Of a stretch of 64,000 nt of DNA, positions 8,874 to 18,058 are shown one piece after another. Numbering within the stretch: the stretch's first letter is position 1; each line of letters opens with the position of its first letter. Both the position numbers and the translations under genes were made by a program. A model generated the notes under the pieces. It had not been told where the DNA came from, ran no database searches, and saw nothing but the letters and a program-made list of their open reading frames with translations. Origin of the DNA: JBGOTP01 sp963717075 (GTDB taxonomy: Bacteria; Acidobacteriota; Vicinamibacteria; Vicinamibacterales; CAVVIG01); assembly GCA_963717075.1 (NCBI GenBank), contig CAVQVI010000002.1, positions 122,218 through 186,217 of the forward strand, given 5' to 3'.

Positions 8874-10988
8874 TCAGCGAACCGAGTCGGCCGGGAGCCG
8901 GAATGTCAGCAGCTCCCCGTCGTAGCCTGCGCCGCTGATGGCCACAGTGATGTACTGCCGGCCGTTCAGCATGTACGTCATCGGGGAGCCTGTCTGCGGT
9001 GCCGGCATGTACACAGCGCCGGCGTCCTCGCCGGTCGCCTTGTTGTAGGCTCGCAGCAGCGCCCCACGCTGCTTGTTGGGCGTTGTCACGAATCCACCCT
9101 CGCCCGCGATGACAAGGGTCTTCGTCGTGAGCACGCCGATACGACCCTGACGGCCGGTACGCGGGATGGTGACGCCTTTCAGCGCCGGGTGGTTCTTGAT
9201 GTTGTCGGGCGTGTCGCCGTGCGGAACCTGCCACTTGAGGGTGCCGCTGTTCAGGTCAAGTGCCGTGATCCGTCCGTACGGCGGCTTGATAAGGGGAAGG
9301 CCCTGAATGGTCAGCCCACCCCCTCCGCCTTCTCCACCGTCGCCGCCCGCTGCACCGCGGCCTCGACCCGCCGGTGCCGGCCCGTCACCAGTGCCGGCGC
9401 CACGCGCTGCGCCGCCGCGTCCACCACCCGCAGGAGCAGGCTGCACTGCGGCCGCCGCCGGGTTTCTCGCCGTTCCCGTCCACCATCCAAAGTCGGTTCG
9501 TGCTGTATCCGCTGGCACGAGGCCAAGCTGACTGAGGTTCGTGTTCGAGAAGATGTAAAACATCTTCGTCTCGGGATCGAACGACCCTCCCTGCCAGTTC
9601 GCCCCACCCGTCTGGTGCGGCAACATGAGCGTGGCGAGCGGACCCGGGAACTTGCTTTCAACCGGCGGCGTGAAGATCGGTCCGATCTTGTAGCGCTCAA
9701 CGATCTTCAAGGCTTCGGCTCGAAGCTCCGGTGTAAAGTCGATCAGATCCTCGACAGACACGCCCTGCCGCTCGAACGGAGGTGGTTTCGTGACAAACGG
9801 CTGCGTCGGCGCGTACCACTCTCCAGGGACCGTTCCCTTCTCAACCGGGCGCTCCTCAATCGGCCATACGGGGGCACCGGTGGCGCGATCGAACACGTAG
9901 ACCCACCCCTGCTTGGTCGCCTGCGCGATCGCCTTGATCGGCTTCCCATCCACCACGATATCCACGAGGATGGGCGCGCACGGAACGTCCATATCCCAGA
10001 GACCGTGGTGCACCAGCTGATAGTGCCATTTGCGTTTGCCGGACTTCAGGTCGAGCGCGACCAGACTTTCAGAGAACAGATTGTTGCCAGGACGATTGCC
10101 GCCGTAATAATCGCCCGTGGGCAACTCCACGCCCATGTAGACGAGCCCAAGCTGCTCGTCGATGCTCATCTGGGCCCAGACTCCCGTGTTGCCAGTGTAG
10201 GACCAGGAATCCTTCTCCCAGGTGTCGTTGCCGAATTCGCCGGGCCGCGGAATGGTGTGAAAGATCCACAGACGCTTGCCGGTCCGCGCGTCGAAACCGC
10301 GGACGTACCCCTTGGGTTTGGTCTTGCTCGTCGGCGAGCCGCCCGCCAGGTGTGCCGCGCCGACGACGATCACGTTATTGCCGATAATCGGGGCGGAATG
10401 AAGTCCGATCTCGCCCGTCACCGGATCCAGCACCTGATCGTTGTCGGCCTTCAAATCGACCACGCCGTCCTTCCCGAAGGTCGACACGGGCGCGCCCGTC
10501 TTGGCATTGAGCGCCACCATCTGATAGCCCGTCGTGACAAAGACGATGCGCTGGTCGTTTCGGCCGTCGGTCCAGTACGCCAATCCGCGACCCGACAGCT
10601 TACGCGGCGCTGATTCTCCACGTTGACCTTCGTCGATGGCGTACTTCCACAGGAGCTCGCCCGTTTCGGCGTTCACGGCGACCGCGGAACGCCGGGTCCC
10701 GGCCGTGAAATACATCACGCCGTTCACCATCAGCGGGGTCACCTGCAGGTTGTTCTCGGGGCGGGGACCGAGATTATCGGTCCGGAAACGCCAGGCGACC
10801 TCGAGGTTGTTGAAGTTGCTTGCGTTGATCTGGTCGAGCGCGGAGTAGCGCGTGCTCGCGAGATCCCCGCCATAGGTGCGCCACTCGCCTTTTTGGGTCC
10901 CCGACTGACCCATGGCGGGCAGCGTCGCCCAGATCATGAGTGCGGTGAGCGGGCTGATTCGCACCGCCCAGCGCCAGATACTCGTCAT
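8874..10988 (-). CDS. PQQ-dependent dehydrogenase, glucose-dehydrogenase-like
   Basis: Secreted eight-bladed quinoprotein that should oxidise a sugar or alcohol with bound PQQ and pass electrons to a cytochrome or quinone. The signal peptide is MTSIWRWAVRISPLTALMIWATLPAMGQ. Blades contain repeated Trp-docking motifs (GEWRTYGGDLASTRYS, NLEVAWRFRTDNLGP, GKRLWIFHTIPRPGEFGNDTW). The motif HHGLWDMDVPCAPILVD matches the HHDLWDxD active-site segment of membrane glucose dehydrogenases, but the five N-terminal membrane helices of that enzyme are absent. An Ala/Gly/Arg/Pro-rich insert lies at 9318-9465. I chose ATG 10988 because GAGGG precedes it; in-frame ATGs at 11006 and 11066 are alternatives. The frame is intact. 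The closest relative in this window is the broken gene at 60.1-62.2 kb. Confidence 0.9.
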   Translation of the reverse strand: MTSIWRWAVRISPLTALMIWATLPAMGQSGTQKGEWRTYGGDLASTRYSALDQINASNFNNLEVAWRFRTDNLGPRPENNLQVTPLMVNGVMYFTAGTRRSAVAVNAETGELLWKYAIDEGQRGESAPRKLSGRGLAYWTDGRNDQRIVFVTTGYQMVALNAKTGAPVSTFGKDGVVDLKADNDQVLDPVTGEIGLHSAPIIGNNVIVVGAAHLAGGSPTSKTKPKGYVRGFDARTGKRLWIFHTIPRPGEFGNDTWEKDSWSYTGNTGVWAQMSIDEQLGLVYMGVELPTGDYYGGNRPGNNLFSESLVALDLKSGKRKWHYQLVHHGLWDMDVPCAPILVDIVVDGKPIKAIAQATKQGWVYVFDRATGAPVWPIEERPVEKGTVPGEWYAPTQPFVTKPPPFERQGVSVEDLIDFTPELRAEALKIVERYKIGPIFTPPVESKFPGPLATLMLPHQTGGANWQGGSFDPETKMFYIFSNTNLSQLGLVPADTARTDFGWWTGTARNPAAAAVQPAPAGGGRGGAARGAGTGDGPAPAGRGRGAAGGDGGEGGGGGLTIQGLPLIKPPYGRITALDLNSGTLKWQVPHGDTPDNIKNHPALKGVTIPRTGRQGRIGVLTTKTLVIAGEGGFVTTPNKQRGALLRAYNKATGEDAGAVYMPAPQTGSPMTYMLNGRQYITVAISGAGYDGELLTFRLPADSVR

Positions 10989-11363
10989 ACTTGTGCCCTC
11001 GCTCATATCTTGGAAGACACCGATGGAACGGCCCGCCCGGCGAAACGTGTGCCCGGTCCGCGTCACACATTATAGGAGGTTGCTACGGTGAGATCGAGGG
11101 AGAGCGGAACAGGGAGCTTCCGATGCGCTAAGACGACGAGGCGCTCGCTTGGACGAGGTGTGTCCCTACGAGGGGGCGCTTCCAGCCGACGCTGCACCAG
11201 TGCCTCGGTGATCCGCGAGGCCGCGGAAGGCCGGCTCGACGCGCGGCTGTTCACCAGCCAAGTGCAATGCCAGCACCTGTTTGAAATCGCCCGCGTGGCT
11301 TGGCGTGATTGAAGAGGCGCCGGCCGCTGACCCCTGCGCCAGCTCGGGTATCATGTCGTCCCG
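10989..11363. other. Divergent intergenic region between PQQ dehydrogenase and hemD
   Basis: About 375 bases holding the upstream regions of two diverging genes. No coding sequence is convincing on either strand and no clear promoter consensus is seen. Confidence 0.5.
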
Positions 11364-12263
11364 ATGCCGACACCCGACGCGATTAGCTTCCGGGGTTTGC
11401 GCGTGCTCTCTTTCGAGAGCCGCCGCTCGACCGAGCTAGCCGCCCTCATCGCCACGTACGGCGGCCAGCCCATCGTCGCGCCGGCTCTCCGCGAAATACC
11501 GCTCGACTCCAATCCGGCCGCGCTGGACTTTGCCAATGCGCTGATGCGCGACGAGTACGACATCGTCATTTTTTTGACCGGCGTGGGCACGCGCGGGCTG
11601 GTCAGCATGATCGAGCGCACGTACGCTCGAGAGGCCTTCATCGCCGCGCTTGCACGCACGAAGGTTGTCGTGCGCGGTCCGAAGCCGCTCGCGGTCCTGC
11701 GGGAGCTGCACGTACCGATCTGGGTCGCCGCGCCAGAGCCGAACACCTGGCGCGATGTCGTCGCAGCGATTGAGCAGCGGTCAATGGAACAACCGGTCAG
11801 AGGCGCGCGGATCGCGGTGCAGGAATACGGCGTCTCCAATACGGAGCTCCTCGACGAGCTTCGCGCTGGCGGCGCTCAGGTGACGCCCGTTCCCGTATAT
11901 CGATGGGCACTGCCCGACGACGTGACACCGCTGAAGAACGCGGTGACGGCGATGAGTCGCGGCGAAGTGGACGTCATCGTCTTTACGACCTCTGTGCAGG
12001 TCGTGCACGTGTGGCAGATCGTCGCAGAGATGCATCTCGAGGCCGACGTGCGGCGGGAACTCCCGCGTACCGTGATCGCGTCGATCGGTCCGACGACCTC
12101 CGGCGAGCTGAAACGCCATGGCCTGGTGGCGGATCTCGAGGCGTCGCATCCGCGGATCGGTGCCTTGGTGAGAGATGCGGCGGAACGGTCCGCAGAACTG
12201 CTCCTGGCAAAGCGGAGCCACGGACTTCAGGACGACCATCCGCGGACAGATGGCGACACTTGA
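11364..12263 (+). CDS. hemD: Uroporphyrinogen-III synthase
   Basis: Cytoplasmic enzyme of heme biosynthesis that cyclises hydroxymethylbilane with inversion of ring D. The two-domain Rossmann-like layout is visible. Domain 1 begins LRVLSFESRRSTELAALIATYGG and contains FLTGVGTRGLVSMIE. The hinge and domain 2 follow: ARIAVQEYGVSNTELLDELRAGGAQVTPVPVYRW, then DVIVFTTSVQVVHVWQ (the usual F-TS-x-V motif) and ASIGPTTSGELKRHGL near the C-terminus. Length (299 residues) is typical. It sits alone here, not with hemA/hemC. The many c-type cytochromes around it make heme supply relevant, but no regulatory link is visible. Confidence 0.88.
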   Translation: MPTPDAISFRGLRVLSFESRRSTELAALIATYGGQPIVAPALREIPLDSNPAALDFANALMRDEYDIVIFLTGVGTRGLVSMIERTYAREAFIAALARTKVVVRGPKPLAVLRELHVPIWVAAPEPNTWRDVVAAIEQRSMEQPVRGARIAVQEYGVSNTELLDELRAGGAQVTPVPVYRWALPDDVTPLKNAVTAMSRGEVDVIVFTTSVQVVHVWQIVAEMHLEADVRRELPRTVIASIGPTTSGELKRHGLVADLEASHPRIGALVRDAAERSAELLLAKRSHGLQDDHPRTDGDT

Positions 12264-12375
12264 CACCGCCCTGCCTGGGCAGCCTTCACGCAATGCTTGG
12301 TCAGAATCCGCTCGCTGAGGCCAAAAGGGCTTGGTGTCGCTTCTCCAACGTCGCCGAGAATACGGCTTCTAGAGG

Positions 12376-13350
12376 TCAGCGCATCACGTTGACGGTCACG
12401 TTCTCGAACGTGAACAGCGATCCGTCGCTGGCGACAGCACGAAGGACGTAGGCGCCCGGCTCCTGGAACGTGGCTCGCGTCTCCCACCTCCCGTCCCTCG
12501 GCGGCTCGGGAATGATGTACGGCGGCGACCACGGCGAGTTCGCGTAGGCGCGCGAGTCGGTCCACGTCTTCAGCTGGTCGGGGGTGAAGGTCACCGCCGC
12601 GGCCTTGCCCCGGTAGACGATCCACGACAGCCGCAGGCCTGGTCCGCTTTGCGGAGAAGTCGTCACAGGTGGTCTGTACACGGTCTCCGCGGCGTTCGCA
12701 TCGCCGGATTGTGCGCGCGTATTCGGTTTGTAGATCTTGCCGTTGGCGGGCTTCACTCGCAATCCGGGCTGCGGTTTACCGTCTCGTCTGGGCGGCAGGT
12801 TATCGGGATCGCCTGCGATGGCGACCAGGGTCAACGGCTCGCCTACCTTCACGCTCCGTTGTTTCGCCCCCTGCACCTCGAGATCTGGTGGAATGTTATC
12901 GCGAAGCTCGTCGCGCGTGCTGCCGAGATCCCCGCCGACTTCGAGGGAGATCACCTGGTTGTCGATCTGGTAGTCGGTCTTGAGCGACGCGTACGCGCGC
13001 TCCGTCACCCCGTTGGTCGTCAGTGTCCAGATGAACTCCTTCTCGCCGAAATCCTTGGGCACGCGGATCGTGAACAGGAACGGGTTGCGCCGTGGATAAA
13101 AGTGTGTCGGCTGGCCTTGGTCGGGACCTCCAGGCGCGATGGCGTTGTCCGGGCCGATCGGCACGTCGAACTCCTCGAGCCAGTTCGAGTTCATGTAGCC
13201 GAAGTACAACGTGAACGAGCCGTCGTCGTTGGGTGTCCAGCCCTCGTAGGAGGGCGACACGCTCTGCCCTTTCGAGTACGTGAATCTGGTCTGCGCTCCA
13301 GCGGGCTGGAACAGCAGCAGCGCCGCCAACGCCGCGAGCAGCGGCCGCAT
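12376..13350 (-). CDS. Secreted protein of unknown function, coupled to the copper-monooxygenase-like gene
   Basis: I do not recognise a named family. The protein has a signal peptide (MRPLLAALAALLLFQPAGAQ) and a beta-rich body of about 300 residues. An N-terminal segment has several aromatic residues (GWTPNDDGSFTLYFGYMNSNW), followed by two Ig-like stretches; the last one (GAYVLRAVASDGSLFTFENVTVNV) looks like a bacterial Ig/PKD-type strand pattern. The ATG overlaps the TGA of the upstream gene (TGATG at 13348-13352), indicating translational coupling, so it probably serves the same process as the monooxygenase-like cytochrome. Possible roles are structural partner or substrate-binding protein; neither is proven. 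Confidence 0.75.
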   Translation of the reverse strand: MRPLLAALAALLLFQPAGAQTRFTYSKGQSVSPSYEGWTPNDDGSFTLYFGYMNSNWLEEFDVPIGPDNAIAPGGPDQGQPTHFYPRRNPFLFTIRVPKDFGEKEFIWTLTTNGVTERAYASLKTDYQIDNQVISLEVGGDLGSTRDELRDNIPPDLEVQGAKQRSVKVGEPLTLVAIAGDPDNLPPRRDGKPQPGLRVKPANGKIYKPNTRAQSGDANAAETVYRPPVTTSPQSGPGLRLSWIVYRGKAAAVTFTPDQLKTWTDSRAYANSPWSPPYIIPEPPRDGRWETRATFQEPGAYVLRAVASDGSLFTFENVTVNVMR

Positions 13351-14774
13351 CACTGAATTCCTTGCGCTGTAATCCGCTGCGGCGGCGCCAGCGGCGGCGC
13401 CCAGCACAACGGGCAGCCGATATCGTAGTCGTTCCTGTTCTTCATGTTGGCCCGCCGCTTGGCCATCTCGGCCTGGAACTGTTCCTCGGTGAGCGACACC
13501 GAATAGCCAAGGTTGATGAACATGTTGGCCACCGACCGCCGGCCGCCGCCCGCCCAGTTTCTGGCGTCGGCGAGATTCCGGTTAGCGGGCGTGGTGTCCA
13601 GGAAGCCAATGATGTGAACGATGGTCCCCTTCGGCAGCAGCGGCGCGGCATCGTCCGCATAGGTGTACTGCTTGACCCAGTTGTGGTCGTATCCCACGCA
13701 GTTGAGCGTCTGGATGTTCTGGCCCCAGATCGCCTCCATGCACATACGCACGCCGGGCGCGTGCATGTGCGGCTCGAACGAAACGATCTTGGTGTGCTCC
13801 TGCAGCGTGGCATACGCGTGCAGTTGCTGATTCGCCTGATTCGGCCTCACATCAATGTCGATGCCATTGCCCAGTCGCAGGCTCGCGCGGCGGTAGAACG
13901 GTCTGTACTCCTTCGGGAAGAACTTGAAACCGAACTCCAGATGCGCTCTTGTCTCGCGGCCATTCGAGTGGAGATGGTAATTGTGGAGATCCAAGGCCGA
14001 ATTCGCCTGCAGGAGCCTGCCGGCTTCGGGCGGAAAGATATCGGCGTTGCGTCCGACCTCGTGAACGGGCCACGAGTTTTCGTCGGTAGGGGCCGCATCC
14101 CGATCGCGCTCGTCCAGCACGACGGTCGAATATGCCATGTGGTGGAACCCCCACCTGGCGCCCACGGTCTTGGCGGCACCGCCGCTGGGAATGTCGTTGA
14201 TCTCTCGAACCTCAACGGCGGCCACGTATCGGTCTTCGGTGAGCCCCGTCGGCACGAGCCCGAGCGATCCCCACTTGTCGGGACCCACAGCCCGAATGGT
14301 CGTTTCCGATGATCGCAGCACGAGATCGGGTTGCCCTATCGTCCACCCGCCGGTGTCATCGAAACCGAGTGGCGGCGGCATGTCCGCCGGATTCCCGCGT
14401 GGTGCGCCGTTGTCGGCCCATGTCGCGATCTTCACGACCTCCTCGTCGCTCAGTGACGGGTCGTCCTTGAATTTCTGGATCCCGATATTCTTCTCGATGA
14501 ACCAGGGCGGCATCGCCCCCCGCTGCGACCGAAGGCCGGTCCGCGTTTTGATGGACCGGGCCCACGGACGTACCTCCTCATAGGTGATCAGCGACATCGG
14601 GGCCACCGAGTTGGGCCGATGGCACTTCTGACAACTCCGCTGCAGGATGGGCGCAATATCCTTCGTGAAGGTCACGGCATTTGAGGCTTCGGTCGACTGC
14701 TGGCTCGCCGCGACCGGCGTGAGGAGACCAACGACTGCCGCGACGGGGAAAACGATGCGGAGTCTGAGGTGCAT
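13350..14774 (-). CDS. Exported cytochrome c with copper type II monooxygenase-like (PHM/DBH fold) C-terminal region
   Basis: Predicted periplasmic fusion of an N-terminal heme domain (CQKCH at residues 48-52, with RPNSVAPMSLITYEEVRPWA after it) and a region resembling copper type II, ascorbate-dependent monooxygenases. Copper-ligand-like motifs are GFHHMAYSTVV (211-213, the HHM signature), HLHSNGRE (His267/269) and FEPHMHAPG (His336/338). Such enzymes hydroxylate substrates using two copper atoms. Here an attached heme could supply electrons instead of ascorbate; that is inference. CPLCW occurs near the C-terminus. The signal peptide is MHLRLRIVFPVAAVVGLLTPVAA. ATG 14774 is preferred over an upstream ATG at 14933 because AAGGAG precedes it. 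It overlaps the downstream secreted gene by one base. Confidence 0.8.
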   Translation of the reverse strand: MHLRLRIVFPVAAVVGLLTPVAASQQSTEASNAVTFTKDIAPILQRSCQKCHRPNSVAPMSLITYEEVRPWARSIKTRTGLRSQRGAMPPWFIEKNIGIQKFKDDPSLSDEEVVKIATWADNGAPRGNPADMPPPLGFDDTGGWTIGQPDLVLRSSETTIRAVGPDKWGSLGLVPTGLTEDRYVAAVEVREINDIPSGGAAKTVGARWGFHHMAYSTVVLDERDRDAAPTDENSWPVHEVGRNADIFPPEAGRLLQANSALDLHNYHLHSNGRETRAHLEFGFKFFPKEYRPFYRRASLRLGNGIDIDVRPNQANQQLHAYATLQEHTKIVSFEPHMHAPGVRMCMEAIWGQNIQTLNCVGYDHNWVKQYTYADDAAPLLPKGTIVHIIGFLDTTPANRNLADARNWAGGGRRSVANMFINLGYSVSLTEEQFQAEMAKRRANMKNRNDYDIGCPLCWAPPLAPPQRITAQGIQ

Positions 14775-15191
14775 GGCACGCTCCTTCAGAGAAGTCTGGA
14801 CTGTGCAGAAACTACTCCCCGCCAGGGTGATAGTCAACACATTGCAGCGGGGTTCGGGTTCATTTGAGCTTTTCACCAACACCTTCGAGTTCCGGCCGCT
14901 CTGTTCGTATTGCTCCCGGCGAACGGCCGGCAAGTCCTCGGGGAGTGCCTTCCAGAAAGCCGCCCTTGGACTGGAAATAGGTGAAGGCCTGCCGACAGCG
15001 CCAGCAATTGAGCCAGACCCCCCTCGCGCGCCCTGCGCTTCACCAATTCGTCTGCCTCAACGGCCTGCTTGGTCAGTGACTGAATGGCCCGCACATCTTT
15101 TTCTTCGCGGGCCGAGTGTTCTCGTACTCGTTCGCATAGATCAGCTTTGCGCACGCGGCCCCACCGGATTCCAACGAGCCGAACGCGCGGC
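14775..15191. other. Intergenic stretch with possible degraded small ORF on the minus strand
   Basis: About 415 bases between two minus-strand genes. On the minus strand one frame reads EEKDVRAIQSLTKQAVEADELVKRRA, and another frame closer to 14880 reads CRQAFTYFQSKGGFLEGTPRG before a stop. Together they could be one small frameshifted protein, but there is no recognised domain and no good start. I treat it as unannotated sequence. Confidence 0.35.
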
Positions 15192-17003
15192 TTATGGCTG
15201 CGGCAGACCGAAGGCGAGGATGGTACTGCCACCAGCGATCGCGACGTACTGCAGGCCTCCGGCGAGATAGGTGAGAGGCGTGGAGCTGACAATCGTCTTC
15301 ATCGTGATCTTGGACAGTTGTTTTCCTGAAGTCGCGTCCAGCGTATAGAACTCACGACCGATGGCTTGGAACAACACGTCTCCCGCGGTCACGACCAGGC
15401 CGCCGTTTGTCGCTCCCGGGAATTGCGCAACCCACGCCAGCTCTCCTGTGGCAGGGTCGTACGCCGCAATATTCTGCGTGGGCGTCACACCCGTGCGGCC
15501 CTCCTCGGCAATGTTCTGAAGATGACCGGGAGCTCCGGGGCCGGGCTTCAATGACGTGCCGACGGGCTTCGCTTTGATCGACCACGCATCGTTCTTGCCC
15601 GTGACGTACAACCACTTCGTGCGCGGGCTGAACGACGACGAGCCGCGATTCGGTCCGCCCTGGAGTCCAGGCGCCACGATAATGAACTCATTCACCTGAT
15701 AAGGATGAAAGATCGGGCGACGCCGCTTCGCCAATTCGGGATCCTGCACGTTCGGCGGGTATGTTGCGCAAAACGGCGTCTGTGGCACGTTTCTGGCCGT
15801 GTACGGAATCGGCTGCGTCGGCCAGACCTCTTCGCCCGGCATGTCCGTCGTGGTCGGAACCGCTGTTTCGACGATCGGGAAGATCGGCTCGCCGGTCTCT
15901 CTATTCAGCGCATACACATAACAGACTTTTGCGAGCGACGCGAGCGCCTTGATCGGCTTGCCATTCACGTGGACGTCGAACAGCGTCGGGCCGGTCATCA
16001 GATCCCAGTCCCAAATATCGTGGTGAATGACTTGGCGATGCCACCGCAGCTTGCCCGTCTCGAGGTCCAGCGCCAGGATCGAATTGGTGAACAGATTGAT
16101 TCCCTTGCGGGATGAGCCGTCATAATTTGGCGACGGGTTCGAAATGTTCACGTAGAGCAGGCCAAGCTCGAGATCGAGCGCGGGCTGCGTCCAGACGCCA
16201 CCGCCCTGCCGAATCGGTCCGCTCCACGTGTCTTTCGCAAGGTCCCAGCCATCGTCTTCCGGACGCTGCGGAATGGCGCGGAAGACCCATTTGATCCTTC
16301 CGGTGCTCGCATCCATCGCCACGACGAGGCCGCCGGTAATCAAACTGTCGGCCTGCGCAAGCCCCAGGTAGATGGTGCCCCGCGCGTACGTCGCAGCAGA
16401 GGCGATCATGTAGCCAAGTGATTCCGCGCTGGCGGCCTGCGGGCCTCTATTCCGATCCTTGAACTCGAGCGCGCGGTCGGCGACGCGGACAATCCCGTTG
16501 TCGCCGAACGATTCGATGAGCTTCCCGCTCGTCGCGTTGACGGCATACAGGGCCGTGCGCCCGGCGGCGTAGATTCTGCCGTCAGCGTAGAGCGGGCCGC
16601 GGCCCCCAGGGTCGACCTCAGTGCTGCGGACCACTTCAGTCCAGAGTTGTTTGCCCGTTGCGGCGTCGAGCGCGAAAAGGGTTGCACCCGAGTTGACATA
16701 CATCACGCCACCTACGACGAGCGGCGTCGCCGAGCCGACGCTCGTCTTGTTCGGCAGATCGAATGACCATTGGAGAGTCAGGGCACTTGCGTTCGACCTG
16801 GTGATCCGGTCGACCGTCGAGTAACGACCGTTGTGCAGATCGAGATTATGGAGAGGCCAGTCGCCGGCCGTGATCGCGGGCGCCGGCTGCTCGATGTCTC
16901 GCTGCGCCAACGTGGGAGGGATCTGCCAAGAGACGACGCAGACGGTGACGACCAGTACGGCGGTGATCGTGGAACTGGTGACAGGTCGGGTTGCGTCACT
17001 CAT
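15192..17003 (-). CDS. PQQ-dependent dehydrogenase (quinoprotein), secreted
   Basis: Full-length 603-residue eight-bladed quinoprotein with signal peptide (ITAVLVVTVCVVSWQIPPTLAQ). Propeller motifs recur: DWPLHNLDLHNGRYSTVDRI, SGKLIESFGDNGIV, GRIKWVFRAIPQRPEDDGWD, GKLRWHRQVIHHDIWDWDLM. The HHDIWDWD segment aligns with the active-site Asp region of glucose-dehydrogenase-like quinoproteins. It lacks an attached cytochrome domain, so a separate cytochrome must take the electrons; the heme-copper protein just downstream (13.3-14.8 kb) is a candidate by position only. A GGAGGG site lies upstream of ATG 17003. Substrate unknown. Confidence 0.9.
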   Translation of the reverse strand: MSDATRPVTSSTITAVLVVTVCVVSWQIPPTLAQRDIEQPAPAITAGDWPLHNLDLHNGRYSTVDRITRSNASALTLQWSFDLPNKTSVGSATPLVVGGVMYVNSGATLFALDAATGKQLWTEVVRSTEVDPGGRGPLYADGRIYAAGRTALYAVNATSGKLIESFGDNGIVRVADRALEFKDRNRGPQAASAESLGYMIASAATYARGTIYLGLAQADSLITGGLVVAMDASTGRIKWVFRAIPQRPEDDGWDLAKDTWSGPIRQGGGVWTQPALDLELGLLYVNISNPSPNYDGSSRKGINLFTNSILALDLETGKLRWHRQVIHHDIWDWDLMTGPTLFDVHVNGKPIKALASLAKVCYVYALNRETGEPIFPIVETAVPTTTDMPGEEVWPTQPIPYTARNVPQTPFCATYPPNVQDPELAKRRRPIFHPYQVNEFIIVAPGLQGGPNRGSSSFSPRTKWLYVTGKNDAWSIKAKPVGTSLKPGPGAPGHLQNIAEEGRTGVTPTQNIAAYDPATGELAWVAQFPGATNGGLVVTAGDVLFQAIGREFYTLDATSGKQLSKITMKTIVSSTPLTYLAGGLQYVAIAGGSTILAFGLPQP

Positions 17004-17177
17004 CGGTTACCCTCCCTCGACTTGCGGCCAAGCGAGTATAACGTCGGTTCGGCAGGTTGATCGGCCGTAGACGTCGGATTACCGTCCGGCGGGGAGCGGT
17101 TTCGCGGCAGGCGCGCCTGGCAGGGGCGAAAGCGATCGTATCGACAAAGACCTTATCCGGCGGTAGAATCTGGCCGG

Positions 17178-17988
17178 ATGTCCACATCTTTTCGGACCGC
17201 CACCGGAACGGCCGTTGTGCTGGCTGCTCTCGCCCTGAGCGCGACACGCGCCGCCACGCAAGCGCCGAGCGCTCCCGCGCGAGGGCCAGACGGCCATCCC
17301 AGGCTCGATGGGATCTGGCAGGCCTTCAACACCGCCAACTGGGACATCCAGGATCATTCGCAGAGGCCCGGCCCGACCGCGGTCGGCGCGCTGCTCGCGG
17401 CGCCAGGCGGCGTCGGCGTGGTCGAGGGCAACGAGATTCCGTATCAACCATGGGCGGCCGCGAAGAAGAAGGAACACTTCAGCCGGCGCTGGACGGACGA
17501 CCCCGAGATCAAGTGCTATCTGCCCGGCGTCCCGCGCGCGACCTACATGCCGTATCCGTTTCAGATCGTTCAGGGGACGAACAAGATCATGTTGCTCTAC
17601 GCCTTCGCCGCGGGCGTGCGGACCATCAACATGGAGCAAGATTCCGCCGAGCCCCGTCGACACCTGGATGGGCCATTCGGTGGGACGATGGGAAGGGGAC
17701 GCGTTGGTGGTGGACGTCACGAGCCAGAACGATCAGACGTGGTTCGATCGCGCCGGCAACTTTCACAGCGACGCGCTCCACGTTGTCGAGCGCTATACCT
17801 TGATCGACCCGTCTCACATGAACTACGAGGCGACCATCGAGGATCCGGAAGTGTTCACACGTCCGTGGAAGATCAGCATGCCGCTCTATCGGAACATCGA
17901 CAAGCGCGCGCAGTTGGTGAACTACAAGTGCGTGGAGTTCTCGGAAGAGATCCTGTATGGCCACCTGCGCAAGAAGCCGAATCCCTGA
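17178..17988 (+). CDS. Secreted protein of unknown function, distant member of the GRWEGD-motif family (one frameshift)
   Basis: Exported protein (signal peptide in MSTSFRTATGTAVVLAALALSATRAATQ) with no named domain that I recognise. It shares a motif order with two other genes in this window (18.1 and 51.3 kb): DGHPRLDGIWQA near the N-terminus, CYLPGVPRATYMPYPFQIVQ in the middle, then GRWEGDALVVDVTSQN, ERYTLIDPSHMNYEATIEDP and a late Cys (NYKCVEF). The frame breaks near 17637: the first frame ends at TINMEQ and the correct continuation (KIPPSPVDTWMGHSVG) is one frame over, as if one C were inserted. The motifs on both sides fit the family, so an assembly indel is likely. It precedes its relative at 18.1 kb in the same direction. 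Confidence 0.75.
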
Positions 17989-18058
17989 TGGCGTTCGACA
18001 CCCTGGTCGCGTCGGCGCCACGACTCGACGATTGGCTGACAAGAAGTGGGGGATGGAT

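Noticed and set aside
8772..10613. 613-codon open frame on the plus strand opposite the PQQ dehydrogenase
   Set aside because: Arg/Ala/His-rich, no domain, mirrors the codon bias of the intact minus-strand gene; a GC-driven shadow.
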